A stretch of DNA of 64,000 bases from Lineus longissimus (Eukaryota > Nemertea > Pilidiophora > Heteronemertea > Lineidae), in the NCBI RefSeq assembly GCF_910592395.1, contig NC_088323.1:13065501-13129500 (forward strand), written 5' to 3'. The translations under genes and the position numbers were made by a program. Numbering within the stretch: the first letter of the stretch is position 1; every line of letters starts with the position of its first letter. This document shows, piece by piece, positions 1 to 12,275 of the stretch. The notes below the pieces were generated by a model, which did no database searches, was not told where the DNA came from, and saw nothing but the letters and a program-made list of their open reading frames with translations.

Positions 1-1890
1 TTGACTCTTCTCCCAAATAAAGTCGCCACTCGATGCTTCTGAACTGCTTATTAAACGAATGGTTTATGCTAATAAATCGGTCGCGGAACAATATTACCGA
101 CTACAATGTATCCTGCCTGATCATTGGGATGGAGTTGCCAGCAGCTATAATATATATAGTCATGATGCTGGAGTCTGAAGTACACATGTACTGGTGGTAT
201 ACTGATGTCTAGTAAGTGCATTTGCTCCATACAGTTGCTTTAAATAGCACACTGCATTTGCACGGTACCATTGTTTTTCAAGGGGTACGCCGTTCGTGAT
301 CACTGGCGCTCCAGGAAAATAGAAATGCAGTTAGACACAATGCCGTAGTCGAGTTACTATGCATATGAATTTGCTGAAACTCAGTACTGATGGGGGGGGG
401 GGGGGGGGCGGTAGAAAAATGTTTAAACCCTATTGAAGAGGGGATTCCAAAAATAGTGAAAAATATGTGAAAAGATTGTATTTCATGAGCAACGCCCCCC
501 TCCCCATCATGAGAAATTTTAGATTCTGAAGAACAAGAAATACTGACAAAATTATAAGCTCATATCCGGGTTAGGTTATGCACAAATTAAGGTCAGAAAG
601 CTACAGTTACAAGTAAAGAACATCGCCAACGTCGTCAAGTTGGATGCCGAGTACGGACGTTCCTTGGGCTCACACTGGCATATAATGTAGGCCTACTTGA
701 AGCCCGGCGGCGAGTCTATACGATAGAGCAATGTCCGGTGTCGTCGTCGTGAATACTGGCTGGTCTGATTCTTGAGAGGGCCGAAACTCCTGGAAACTGG
801 AAAGACAAAAAGAGCTTCATAATTGGTTCATGACAAAAATACCGGCGATTCGGATTTAACCTATTCACAGAGTTGAATCGCTCAGGGTATGGAAACATCT
901 TTGTGTGCATGATCTGCTTGGGTCAGATGGCCTCTGACAACGAGTTTCGCTCAGATCCTTTCAGCGGTGCCGCAGGAATTCTGTAGCCGGCTGATGGGAT
1001 TGCCATAAGACTGACGCCGCACTGGGGCTCGCATCACCAAACTGCAGCCTCATCCCCTGCATATAGATGACTGAATATCGATCTGACTGGACCCGTATGA
1101 GAACAGTTTCTGTCGATCGAAACATTGTGTAGTATGTAGTGTGCATTACGGAATGCCCTTTAACATTCATGCGACGCAAATTGTTGTTAGCTGTCGAGTC
1201 CTCTGCCTATCCGCGCAGTTTAAATAAGAAGTAGCGATTAGACACGAGTTACCAGTGTTTCCTGTCCAGTCGGACCTTCTTTAAGGATGTTATTTGCAAG
1301 TTCTTAATCACTCGATCATGTCCGTAAGCTGGAGTATAATATATAAATATTGCACGTCAACCCATAGAATAGTCAACATTATTTGTCCGGTAAAAACATT
1401 ATTTCACGAGGCTTTTGAGGTATGATAATGGGGAATATCCACATGATATGATTATCTTCCCAATCTGAATCGGTGTTGGACTCGAAACTTTTAGTCCGGG
1501 AGCTCAGCGACAGACAGACATTAGAGTGCTTAAACGCAATCAGCGGCTTTCTAAAGGTTTTACTGAGTCTTTTAAAACTGCGGTTACAATTGACCTCAGA
1601 TTTAGTAGCCTACCCATGCACCTCTTGCTTTAGGTAACGGCAGGGATCGAAATTCGGTTCGATCTTATCTTATTGACCTCTTGGCCACCAGGGGGCCATA
1701 TCGGGAAAACTCATTACTTTCCTTGTGAACTCTTGTCGGATTGTCGCTTGGCCTACATTGATTGTGACGAACTTGACATCATGGCCAGATCATACGTCAT
1801 GTCACCTACTGACCTAGGTACTCGATTAGTTCATAGCCACTTTTAAGGTAACAGAGGTCATGCATTCTAAATTCAAATCTCTGGATTCAT
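1..1890. other. stretch without recognisable gene
   Basis: I see no ORF with a recognisable domain on either strand; the open frames are short (under 75 codons). The only distinctive element is a run of 17 G at 392-408. The rest is unique-looking sequence of mixed composition. Confidence 0.5.
392..408. repeat. poly(G) run
   Basis: Seventeen consecutive G residues. Similar G or C runs occur at 7080-7097, 21451-21466, 22711-22724 and 29293-29328. Such runs are prone to length error, so the exact count is uncertain. Confidence 0.9.
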
Positions 1891-2195
1891 TATGAACCGC
1901 AGTTTAGAGTGTAAATGCACTATGCGCCTACCGTGCCTCGTGTTGAATTCAGCGGTTATGCTTAGGCAACCATAACCGATTGGGTTGGTGCAAAATATGG
2001 AAGAAGTCAAGAAGCATTTAAAAAGACCACATTATTCGTTATCAAATTTGAGATGTTTTAGAATAGAAATCTGTCGGTAATGATTGTCTCACCAAAAAAC
2101 GCTTTGGTGAAGCTAAAATGTTGGCCAAAACCTCGGCTCCGCCTCGGTTTTGGTCTGCATTTTAGCTCCACCCTTGCGGTTTCGGTGAGACAACC
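1891..2195 (+). repeat. dispersed repeat family A, copy 1
   Basis: This segment aligns by eye along its length with 30488-30795 on the same strand. Shared words include gtaaatgcactatgcgcc, ggcaaccataaccg and ttgagatgttttagaata. The 3' third is an inverted repeat: tgtctcacc near 2087 pairs with ggtgagaca near 2186, with complementary attttagct/agctaaaat blocks inside. No coding capacity is visible. It is probably a non-autonomous transposon relic. Confidence 0.75.
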
Positions 2196-2439
2196 AACAC
2201 CTCAAGTTCAAATTGCCTATGACATTAAAACTATTAAGATTGAACACATATTCCTCTAAATACACCCTCTATAACAAATAACACAGCAGCTGAGCAGCCC
2301 ATGTTTGGAACTATCATTATGTATACATTATTGAGGACGCGATATTGATAAGTGCTTATATTAATCATGAGTCAGAACAAACGGGAAAAAGTCATAAGTG
2401 GTCTGTTTTCGATGCAGCTCGATACTGTGATAACATGTA

Positions 2440-3418
2440 CAGTCCTACCAGAAAGTAAATGTCCTCATGTTTTTTTTTCAATATCCCGTACAGATATAGA
2501 ATAAGATAATTGAATGCGATTTTCAGCAGACAATGGTATTATTTAGTTGGTAAAGTATCTAGTTGTATTTGTGCCCAGCTAATCATGCCTCTTCATCCTG
2601 TAACAGGCAATTTTAAAAATGTTCAAAAGCTGACTTTTTATTTTCTTTTATGTTCGTTCTTTTTCGCAATGTATGAATGAACTATGTGTAACAATATCTA
2701 AAAATAGCATTGTGCTGTTATTCTAAGACTTGAGTGTGGTCCGGTAATGAAACAAGGACTCTTTGACTGTCAGTGTTGTGACCAACAGCTCTCAAAAAGA
2801 GGAGGATGTAACAATATCTAAAAATAGCATTATGTTAATTAGCCTGATGGGTTGAGGTGACTCAACTAAGATGTACGAATTGGTAGAATACATTATGACG
2901 TTATAGAAGTAACTCGTTCTCTCCGTGTCTGCCTTTGCTAAGGTCTTATAAACGTACTGGACAACTTTTACACTATGATGCAACAAACGTTTCTTTTGGT
3001 TTCATTCGAAATTCCTGCTGAATTCTTCATTTGTGAAGATTAGTTTTAGGTCGCTGTGGACGATTGCTTTTTCAGACAGCTGGTGACCTTTGCGAACTCC
3101 CTCGTGGTCAGCAATGCAGTCAGTCAGGGTCTTTATGTGTATTTGTCACTATCGAACACATTCTATGGAATTGCATCTGCCAAAAAATGATGGTCATAAA
3201 GCACAGTTCATAGACTTGTGTGAATTTTTGAAAAAACACATGAAATGGACCTTTTTTGAAACGTCTGTAACATAACGAGGGGATGGAATTAGGTACATCC
3301 AAATACGACAGATATATGACCAACTAAATATATTATTCTCTGCTGAAAACCGCATTCAAATATATAATTTTATCTCTGTGATATTTAAACGGTAGACATT
3401 TACTTTCTGGTAGGACTG
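2440..3418. mobile_element. TA-flanked inverted-repeat transposon, non-autonomous
   Basis: A 24-bp perfect terminal inverted repeat starts with cagtcctaccag at 2440 and ends with ctggtaggactg at 3418. Each end is flanked by TA (2438-2439 and 3419-3420), the target site of Tc1/mariner/pogo transposons. The 979-bp interior has no ORF above about 70 codons and no transposase motif, so it must have depended on enzyme made elsewhere. Inside, a 25-bp word beginning tgtaacaatatc occurs twice, near 2686 and 2807. Superfamily assignment is inference from the TA target and the CAG start. Confidence 0.8.
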
Positions 3419-3586
3419 TACATGCTGCACTGACCCCACCTTATTTGGCCAAGCTAGGGATGCACATGTTCATGCATGCTGCACCAGTCCACTTCAAGTT
3501 GGCCCAAAACTCTAGGCGTGTTGGACTGACCCGCCTGAACCAAGTGTTCTTGCTAAAACATCGAAAGAATAGGGGTGTGTACAAAA

Positions 3587-3645
3587 CTAAGACCTAAGAA
3601 CTAAGACCCCTCTAAGATCCCTGAAGTAAAAAACTAAGACCCATA
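3587..3645. repeat. actaagacc short repeats
   Basis: The word actaagacc (or a close form) appears three times with spacing of roughly 20-45 bp, separated by tctaagatccctgaag-type sequence. It looks like the worn end of a small repeat. No opposite terminus was located. Confidence 0.4.
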
Positions 3646-4124
3646 ATTTTTTTCTTCAAGTTTTGTGGCATGGATATGTTGCCTTTAAAGTATATGAAGA
3701 ACTGATATATGCATGTAGGGGTGTTTTATTGCTGATGCGAACCACCAAGGAACCTGATTGATTGAGGCAAGTGTGACAACAAAGGGATCGGGAGCCGCTA
3801 GTATTTTCGGTATCCGCGTATAGAAGCACGATCATGTAATAGAGTCAGCGCCGATTGATGACGATGACAACATAGAAGCATGAATAAGTCTTGTAATGGG
3901 TTTTGTATTCAGCTAAGGTCCGCGTATAAGAATGTGACGGGTTGAACGCAAAAAATGACCCACAAAACCGGTGGTTTTTCTCTGTTTTATGGGTCGCTGT
4001 TGGCGGTGGTAATTAGGTATGAGCTAGTATGGTTTCCTTTCCTATTGGAGCTGTGTTATCTCAGACGTGAGTCAACAGCCAGAGCATTTTAATCCAGGCT
4101 GGAAGATTCGACTTATGTAGGGTA

Positions 4125-4251
4125 GTAGAATGGGGTAATTGTAGCCCCAGTTTATTTGTAGCCCCTGCATTGTTTGATGCATGGGGATATCAATCAGTAT
4201 CATAGGCAGGGGCTATACAATCAAATAGGGGCTACAATTACCCCATTCTAC
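4125..4251. repeat. 127-bp hairpin MITE
   Basis: A 24-bp perfect inverted repeat: gtagaatggggtaattgta starts the left arm and tacaattaccccattctac ends the right arm. The internal sequence is itself rich in tgtagcccc/ggggcta words. The whole unit could fold into one hairpin. No coding content. It is probably a miniature inverted-repeat element, with ambiguous flanking duplication. Confidence 0.75.
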
Positions 4252-5454
4252 CTTACAACTTATGATGGGAAAAAATCAGTCCCAAAAAATCAGTCCCATG
4301 TCTTATTTTGCAAAAACTATAAGTATACGTATGAGTTTTGCTATAAGTTGCCGATCTCAAACTCTCTAATCACACCAAAGTCTGTTATCCACGGCCTATA
4401 TCTGATTATGACTTTGTCCTAAAAAGACCTGTCTGTGGCAATTTAATGGAAGTTAACACCTCTCATCCAGTGCAACATAGCAGTGATGAGTATTATTTGT
4501 TTTGTCATTCCATTACACTAATGGTCATTGTACTCAGCTATAGACCAATTTTTGAACATGTTGAAGGGATAGGATGTATTCGGTCCTTATTTTCACAGCC
4601 CATGAAAATGCACTTTGTCGAGTATTTGAATGGGGTAATACATATCTTACATTTTCGCCCGGACCCTGGTAGAAAAGTCGAGAAGGTGTTTAAATAATCA
4701 ACATTTGTTGTACATGCACAAAGATTTGTTTTATATACACCAAAATAGAGACAGGTCTTGTTGAGCTGAACCGAGGTAAATAAGCATCCAGTAATCAAAA
4801 CATTTCCATATATTTTTAGACGATTTGCCCCCAAAGTATTTCTTTAACGAAGTGTATCGCGTTGCAAACCTGGTGAACGAAGATTTCGAGAGAGTACCAT
4901 TGAGCTCACATACTGAAGCAGAAAATGTGAGGTTATCAAGACACGAATCAAACAGTGCACCCTTTCCTTAAGATTTTAGCTTCCTTTATAATTGACGCAT
5001 AGCCTCGCCATTTTTGTGGAGGAGGCCTACATGGCTAAATGAGCTAATGAATTTTACACGGACTGGTCTAACATTGATTCTAAAATCTCACAATGTCTAG
5101 TGTTGATGTGAATAACTCAGTTTGAGAGAGAATGAAGTATCTCTGTTGGAAATCTTAGAGGCTTTTTTTGACATTTTCCTTTTTATTACAGTGTATATTG
5201 TGACCGTGTATGAGCCTTGGCAGTCTACGAGTAAACTAGGCCAGAAATCTTGAGCATGAATTTTTTTTCGTACGTTGATGTACTATTTAACACGCTGTGC
5301 ATTGCATTGTTGGGGATTCCCCTTTTCCAGTTTCAACCGGTGATGGGATTTTTTGCCTTGGTGTGTTTTAGTCCGTGTTTTACCCCTTTTATCTCTCCTC
5401 ATCAGCCATCATCAGCCTCACTAGCTGCGACCCTCGAAGCCAACGGGCTTGTAT
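4252..5454. other. stretch without recognisable gene
   Basis: Short open frames of up to 98 codons exist on both strands (for example 4538-4834 minus and 5250-5540 plus), but none has a motif, domain or flanking splice pattern that I can recognise. Confidence 0.45.
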
Positions 5455-6215
5455 TTTGTTTTGAACGAAGATTAGATCAGAAAAATATTCATCTGGCCTA
5501 CACGATTGTGTTGTTAACGTACACTTCAAACGAATATTAGAGCTGATAAATGGGTGTACTTGGCCATAAGCAAGATGTCCTCATCGTAGCCATGTGTTTT
5601 CAAATACCCTACACCTCATATCAGAGCGGATAATATGGGTCAATCTGGACCAAGAGTCATAAAAGAACACCTGTCGCGAAACGCTTATAAAAATCGGAAG
5701 TTTTGAACGGCCCGGTTAAAACCTAAGGCGGGAATAAGCTTCCATTGATAAATCTTAGCAGTTTCGAGTTCCCCCAGGTAGTTGATTATGTGAGCTAGGC
5801 ATCTGGGTAACATGGCATAATGTTGCATAACATTACTGACTCCAGTCAATGAACTGCATAAGAGGTTATCTCCAATTTAGTTATTTTCACTTCGTTCAGC
5901 TAGTCTATTTATAAAGACTTGATTAACGACTGGAACTCTTCAAACACGCCTCAAACGAAGATTAGGGCGGATGATATGGATTCATCTGGACCATGAGTCT
6001 TAAATACACCTCTAACGAGGACTAGAGCAGATAATATGAATTCATCCGGACCTTGAGTCTTAAATACAACTTGATCGAAGACTAAAGTGGATGATATGGA
6101 TACATCTGTACTGTGAGTCTTAAGTACACCTCGAATGAAGATTGAAACGGACAAGATGGATTAATCATGCTGGATCGACGATGAGACTTGTGACTTTAGA
6201 GTACACCTCAGACGA
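5455..6215. repeat. degenerate 60-bp tandem array, interrupted
   Basis: From about 5945 to 6170 a unit of 60 bp repeats about four times: an acgaagatta-like block, then ggatgatatggattcatctgga, then gtcttaa(a/g)tacacct. Degenerate units also occur at 5455-5650. Between the two parts (about 5660-5940) the array is broken by a segment that has an inverted copy at 59505-59620. Because 60 is divisible by three, a 67-codon frame runs through four units on the minus strand; I regard this as chance openness, not a gene. Confidence 0.7.
5660..5800 (+). repeat. dispersed repeat family B, copy 1
   Basis: It shares cgaaac, gaacggcccggtt, aaacctaaggcgggaat, gcttccatt, cagtttcgagt and ggtagttgattatgt in the same order with the reverse complement of 59505-59620. 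It lies inside the 60-bp tandem array, so it probably inserted there. Confidence 0.7.
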
Positions 6216-7345
6216 AGATGCTTAGAATGTGAGAGATAGGTTTTACACTTGTTTGTGACAACCTTTCGCATTATTGAATTCGTTGCATTAGAAATCCATG
6301 AAATCCCCCGAAGCTAACGGCATCCTGGTCGTTGTACCTTACGTACCGACCTAGTGTTGTTTGTGATAATAATTGGCAGGTTGATCCGTCAACCATAGGT
6401 GAACATGTCAGCCGAAAGATTTGTTAGGACGGCATGCATGTCCTGGACCGAAGCAAGGTCAGTCGCCACTCGAAATGATACATGGATATAAAGCGATAGC
6501 GGTGTCTAACAATTTAATGCGCTGTGTAGTAAAAAAGCACTTCTTGTAGTAAAATTATAAAAACGACGTGCATTTCAGGTACACGGTACTTGATTTCACG
6601 TGTGATCAACATATTTCACCTTACATATTTGTAGCGAGGGTTGCTTGTTTTTCTCTACAAAATGACTTAGACTATACGTTTATATGAAAGGCGGTAGGCG
6701 ACCAATATCATACATTTACGGCCGATAAAATGTCCGTCGCATACCTTCCGCAAAATCACGCAAATGTTTACCGTTAAATCTCCCCGTAAAATTCCGTCTT
6801 AGCCAATCAGGAGCATAGGACGCTTATAACTCACACAACGTAGTGAGTGTAATGGTTACGTATACACTGTATGTAAAGTGTAAACAAAATTCATATATCC
6901 ATCATGTCCATCGAATCTGAAAAAAAATGTGCAGACCCATGACAGTACTTCTTCCGGTACAGTTTTGTCGCATTCCATATGGGCCGCGCGTTGGCCGATC
7001 CTGCATTCATGACGCACCGCACCCACAGTATTACGACGTCGGACGTGAATCCCATCTCTTCCTCGTGACGCAATTATTAGGGGGGGGGGGGGGGGGGCTT
7101 CACGTGATTTCTAGTAACTCTGCCAAACTCGACCCATTGCCGGAACTTTGAAGTAATAGAGGAATTCCCTGATGTAGGTCACGTGGTCAGGGTGCAGGTT
7201 TTCCCGTACCGCCTGGCTATCCGATTCAGCATCTACCGTGCCGGAACGACATCAGCGCCTCTAGTGTCAAGATTGTAAATTTGACATTCTTTATTTTGGC
7301 GCCAAACAAATAAAAAAAAACGCGTTTAAAACAATTAAGAATATA
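6216..7345. other. stretch without recognisable gene
   Basis: No supported gene. It contains an 18-base G run at 7080-7097. Frames at 6891-7151 are short and overlap on opposite strands, typical of non-coding DNA. Confidence 0.45.
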
Positions 7346-8991
7346 CACAGTTGGGCAAAATGGTTGTCACCCCTAAAGAAAATTGTGAGTTTCAGGTTTA
7401 TATCCATATTTCTCCACAATCATGGTCAGGTTTCTTTCATTCTTAGATTGAAATTGACATGAGTGACCTAATTCAATTTCGTCACAGGTTATGGCAGTCG
7501 TGTGATGTAATAAGACACAATAAAAGGAGTGTTTCTGCTGACCATGTCCTTTCGGCCCTATGCCTAGTCCACAGCCGACTAGGTGTTCGTGCATTCTCCT
7601 GGTTAACCAACACAATCCTATTGGATTTTCTTGACCAGCCAATGCAGAACTTGTCATGCCCGGCCCATACAGCCAAATTCAGCGAGGTGAGGCCATTGGA
7701 AGGTGGCGCAGCGGGCAAGGTCCTGGCGCCATTGCCGAAGTGATGGGACTTTCGAAAAGGACGGTGCAAAGGTGGATTTCGAAGTGGCGACAGGACGGTA
7801 ATGTTAACGTTGGGGGATCTACTGGTCGTTCTCGCATCTCTAATGAAAGAGACGACCGTCATCTCTTGCGTCGTTGCCGTGCAGATCGTAAGAAAACGAC
7901 GACACAGCTGCGCAATGACTGGCACAACCTGGATAATGTTGACGCTAGTCGGACAACGGTAATCCGTAGGCTGATTGCTGCCGGGTATTATGCAAGAAGG
8001 CAGGTAGTCTGTCAAAAATTGACAGATGCGGCAAAACGTCGACGACTTCTGTGGGCGAGAGCGCATGCTGACGTGCTGGACGAAATGTGGCGCCACATCG
8101 TCTTTGGTGACGAGTCCCGTTTCTTGCTGTTCCGTGTTGATGGCAGGGTCAGAGTTCGTCGATTACCAGGCGAGCAGCTTCGGGAAGACTGTGTAGGTCT
8201 GCGTGTTTCATTTGGAGGTGGTTCAGTCCATATCTGGGGCGCCATTCATTATCATGGAAAAACTGCAGTCCGCGTCCTAGAGCAAAATGTAAACGGTCTC
8301 CTCTACTTGGAGATCCTCCGAGATCACGTGCTGCCAGAAGCAAGGGCCCACTTCGGCAACAACTGGACACTAGCAGACGACAACGCCAGACCCCACAGAG
8401 CAGCAATAGTGAACAATTTCTTGCACGAACAAGACGTCAACCGTCTGGACTGGCCTCCTTACAGCCCGGATATGAACCCCATAGAGCACCTTTGGGACCA
8501 TATCGGCAGAGAACTCGAAAATTTGGACCCTCAGCCTCAGAACCTTGCCGACCTTGGTGATGCAATTGTCCGTATTTGGGGCGAAATCCCCCAACGAAGG
8601 ATACAAAGCCTCGTTACAAGCATGTCCCGACGAATTGCAGCGCTCATTGCACCCGATATTAGGTATGCAAGCAGTGAGAAATTACCCAATTGTGCAATTC
8701 CTATCAATTTGGACAATCAAATCTGGTCAGATGGAGAGAACAGAGTGAAACAATGACAAAGATGTTTTCCATAGTTTAGGTCCCTGATGAGCCTCCGTAG
8801 ATAAAATGTCAATTAATAAGCAATTGATGGCAAACATGTGCAAGTTTGTGGTCCAAAAACACCCGCTAATACCATGTGTGTACAACTGCAAAGTTTCCAC
8901 TCATTAATGTTTACCATATCAAAATAAATAAAAAATGGATATGAAATCATATCTGCCATCGCAGGGGTGACAACCATTTTGCCCAACAGTG
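7346..8991 (+). mobile_element. complete Tc1-like transposon
   Basis: A 29-bp terminal inverted repeat with one mismatch bounds the element: the left end starts cacagttgggcaaaatgg at 7346 and the right end closes ccattttgcccaacagtg at 8991. TA dinucleotides flank both ends (tata on each side), matching the TA duplication of the Tc1/mariner superfamily. The 1.65-kb length and single transposase ORF inside are typical of an autonomous Tc1 element. Intact ends plus an unbroken ORF suggest a young or recently active copy. Confidence 0.93.
7656..8756 (+). CDS. Tc1-like DD34E transposase
   Basis: The 366-residue ORF is the cut-and-paste transposase of the surrounding element. Residues about 1-50 form a helix-turn-helix DNA-binding region (GAIAEVMGLSKRTVQRWI), followed by a second DNA-binding segment up to about 125. 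The catalytic domain has the three acidic residues expected: the D of FGDESRF, the second D of LADDNARPH, and the E of DMNPIEHLW, with exactly 34 residues between the last two (DD34E). The C-terminal Tc1 pattern WGEIPQRRIQSLVTSM is also present. No stop or frameshift interrupts it. The ATG at 7656 is chosen because MPGPYSQIQRGEAIGRW matches the usual Tc1 start just ahead of the first helix. The ORF lies about 310 bp from the left end and 235 bp from the right end, normal untranslated lengths. Confidence 0.95.
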   Translation: MPGPYSQIQRGEAIGRWRSGQGPGAIAEVMGLSKRTVQRWISKWRQDGNVNVGGSTGRSRISNERDDRHLLRRCRADRKKTTTQLRNDWHNLDNVDASRTTVIRRLIAAGYYARRQVVCQKLTDAAKRRRLLWARAHADVLDEMWRHIVFGDESRFLLFRVDGRVRVRRLPGEQLREDCVGLRVSFGGGSVHIWGAIHYHGKTAVRVLEQNVNGLLYLEILRDHVLPEARAHFGNNWTLADDNARPHRAAIVNNFLHEQDVNRLDWPPYSPDMNPIEHLWDHIGRELENLDPQPQNLADLGDAIVRIWGEIPQRRIQSLVTSMSRRIAALIAPDIRYASSEKLPNCAIPINLDNQIWSDGENRVKQ

Positions 8992-8995
8992 TATA

Positions 8996-10499
8996 AGCTA
9001 CCAAAATTTGTTATTAACTAACTGGTGAAGAAAGGGGGAGGGGGTTTGGGGGACTCATCCCCCCAATGTACTGGCTAAATATGTCAGAAGGACGGGGGTT
9101 TGAGGGGGGGGGGCTCCCCATGTCTAGCAGTTGTGTGAGTTCACTAGAGCTTGCTCTTTACATATTATAGTGTGGAAGGCGATAGGGGATATAAATCAGA
9201 CAAATATGGCCGATTAAATACGTGCCGCAAAAACCTCCCGCAAAACACCTCCCGTTGCGGACAGTGTGATATTGGGTCAAAATCCCGTTTTAAAGGAATT
9301 CGGTGGAGACTGCACGGCCGGCGCGGATAACGACCAAATGAGTAAAATATCGTGCCCTATTGGATGACTAGCCTAATGTGGGCAGCTGGACTAAAATTCA
9401 GTAAATCTAACTTTGCTTGAGCAGAAGTGGACTGATGTATACAAACAGGAACGGGTATTAGTCGAAAACTTAATGAGCTTAGATTTAAAGGGAGTAAGAC
9501 CAAGATGATGTACTGGTTTTCTAGTTTGAAAAATATGCCGCTCCGCATTTTCCTCACGGTTACTCACGACAAACAGATATACCGCACATCCCGACCACTC
9601 CCGGTAGAACATGCTTTTCGGAAAGAAGTCAAATGTACACTTATTTGCATTAATGGTTGATTTTTGGCGCTATTGACATATGGTGCATTTGGATGACATT
9701 GGTGATGAATGATATTTACTTGACCGTGATACAAGGTGGCATGGAAAGAGTATGCAACAATTTTAGCCGCGTGGTGTCCAAGAAGGATGGGAGAGCACCC
9801 AATTATCCACAAGCGTTCGTGTAAGGGAGGCAGTCTTACATTAGAGGGGTACTGGGGACGGCGAGGTTAGGGGACAGACGTAGTCTCTCTAATGCCATTC
9901 GACGTCGCCATTACGAAAAAAAGTCACTAAATGAAGATTGTGACGAGGTCGAGCACGTGGCAGAGTGAATTGGCCAAAATCTGTCCGGGTGCTCTAAAAG
10001 AAAAACGATTACCAACTCTGTTAATCTGTCCGGGTGCTAACTTTTTTTCCGGGTGCTAAAGGTGGGAAAATGGTTCTGTCCGGGTGCTGCGCCTGGACAA
10101 AAAGCATAGAGGAGAACCCTTGGCACGAACCCCAGTGTTTAGTTACCCTCTCGAGATTACCGACCCACCCGTCCATCTCTTCGCGAAACGAATATTTGAC
10201 CGGAATTTTGTCTCGCCTATAGATCAGTACTAATATATATATATATTTGTGGGTGTGGTGCGCATCATATGAATATCAATCATAGAGATCGTTGTGCATT
10301 GCAGTATACACTATACACACAAGTGAAATCAGATGGCGTATCGCGGGGTTCCGGTTATAACCCATCATGTAGTATTATCAGTGCGCTTCATCATGACATT
10401 GAAACAAACCGTTTATAAAATGACGCTATACTGACATTAGATTAGACAACTCAATTTGGAGAGCGAGGAGCAATGCCCGACTGTTATGTTGCCACGTGA
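8996..10499. other. stretch without recognisable gene
   Basis: No supported gene. G-rich runs occur at about 9030-9115. At 9975-10095 the word gtccgggtgct (or tccgggtgct) occurs four times within about 110 bp, a small irregular repeat. Frames at 9357-9812 on the minus strand are short and without motif. Confidence 0.45.
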
Positions 10500-12275
10500 C
10501 GGGCTGTCGTGGTGAGAAAACAAATAGTCATTAAACTTGAAATTTCAATTCCTCAAGAGCTTTCGCCCGAATTTCTTTGATATCATGCCTGTCACATTTC
10601 ACATGAAATTCCGACCCTATGTCATCTGAGGTACAAAATGAACAAACTCGTTTTTCCCTGGGAATATTTTTCCTTCATCCAGACTCAATACCAAAGTTAT
10701 GATCTAAAACGAACCTTAAAAATGGCTCTTCTAAAGTTAGCGTTAACCACTGAATCTTAATACCGTTCTCTTCCGAAATTGGCCTTAAGAGAAGAATACA
10801 ACTCCAACTTACTTTGGCATTTAAGTTCATCAATCAAAGAACGTTTCTAACGAGTCCCTAATCTTCAACCTCGTTTTCCCCACAAACGAAGTGTTGATTG
10901 CATTTAAATCTTAATCTACCACGTCACCCCTATTAACTTAAGTATACCAGCTGGAAAGTCAAAATAATTGGATATTCGACATTACAAATTATTAAACTCA
11001 GCTCTCATAGGTAACTGAGCTAACTCATATTCTTTAATGTAATATTATGTATCAACTTTAAAACTGATACAAAAATAGTATAAGATAAATGAAGCTCAGC
11101 AAGAACAGCAACATTACACGTTTGACGCCGGACTCCTAAGACTGACTTAATACAAAACTTCATATGAACCAATTCACAGACAAAACGGCCACCAAATACC
11201 TGCTTTCTAATATGGTCAACTGTGAGCTTACGACAAAGATAAACACCCCAAACTTCAGAACCATACAGAAGTTGTGGTTTATTAAAGAATCAAATAACTG
11301 AGGAGTGTCTTTACTTCTGTACCCTGATAAATGTGAAAATGTTTATTCAATTGGTAAGCTGCCTGCTTTGCTTTGATTGTTAATGTTTGCTCTGCTTTCT
11401 TGAAGGTTCCAAGATGCTTAACAGATTCAACAAAATCAATGTCCGCATCACCAACTCTGAGGGAAAGACCCTATTTTAACATTTATTAAAACATATTGCA
11501 TTTGCTTTCGATATGTTGACAACCAACCACCATCGCTTGCAAAACGCGGACACTTTGTCTAAAGCTCTTTATAAACCACTCTGAGACAAAATTAAGAGGT
11601 CACCCGCAAACAATAAACTAGAAACAATTCTCCCTTCAAATATTACTGGGTCCGTATCTGGCGAATTCAAGTAATCGGGTAAGTCATTAATGAATATATT
11701 AAACAATAATGGACTCAAAATACACCCTTGGCGGAGGCCAATATTCTGTTTAAAAAGATCTGAGAGTCTGTCATCCACTTTAACACAAGAAACATATTTC
11801 TCATAAATATCCTTTATCACTCTTACAAATTTCCCTCTTATTCCATATTTTTAGAAGCTTATAAAACAGGCAAGTATGATTTATCCGATCATAAGCCTTT
11901 GAAAAGTCTACAAAACATGAATACAATGGAAGATGCTTTCGCTTAAAACTTAAACGATAGAAGACAACACGAACATGTGATCAGCGGTTCTAAACGTCAC
12001 ACATTTAATCGGTCATTTAAAACCCCTGTAAAAACTTTACTCAAACAGCTTGAAACTGTCACTCCCCTATGATTATCTACCTCGGTGAGGTAACCACCTT
12101 CATGAATTGGGATAACAATACTCGTCCCCGAGCAGGGATATGATTCACTCTTCAACACAAAATTACAAATTTTCGTAATAGCCTCAATAATAGCTGAATG
12201 ACTTGATTTGATCATTTCATTCAAAACCATGTCATTACCAGCCGCTTTACCGACTTTCATTTTCTTTACGAGTAG
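10500..12275 (-). pseudogene. decayed non-LTR retrotransposon (LINE) reverse transcriptase
   Basis: Reading the minus strand from 12275 downward, the pieces follow the order of a LINE reverse transcriptase. First GKAAGND and a VIPIHEGG...NHRGVTVSSCLSKVFT block (12260-11997). Then FVDFSKAYD (RT motif A, near 11910-11885) and GLRQGCILSPLLFNIF with ND (motif B region, near 11720). Then LLFAGDLLIL at about 11595-11615, where the catalytic YADD should be, then an RALDKVSAFCKRWW block after an in-frame stop. PQLLYGSEVWG follows near 11255, and a C-terminal CSFC...H...C cysteine cluster near 10630. Several frameshifts and stops break it, and Y-A-D-D has become F-A-G-D, so it is dead. The 5' part (endonuclease) is missing. 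The clade is not resolved; Jockey/RTE-like is my best guess. Confidence 0.85.

Noticed and set aside
7482-8096. 204-codon open frame on the minus strand
   Set aside because: It lies antisense to the Tc1 transposase and its left terminal region; it has no recognisable domain and is a shadow of the real ORF.
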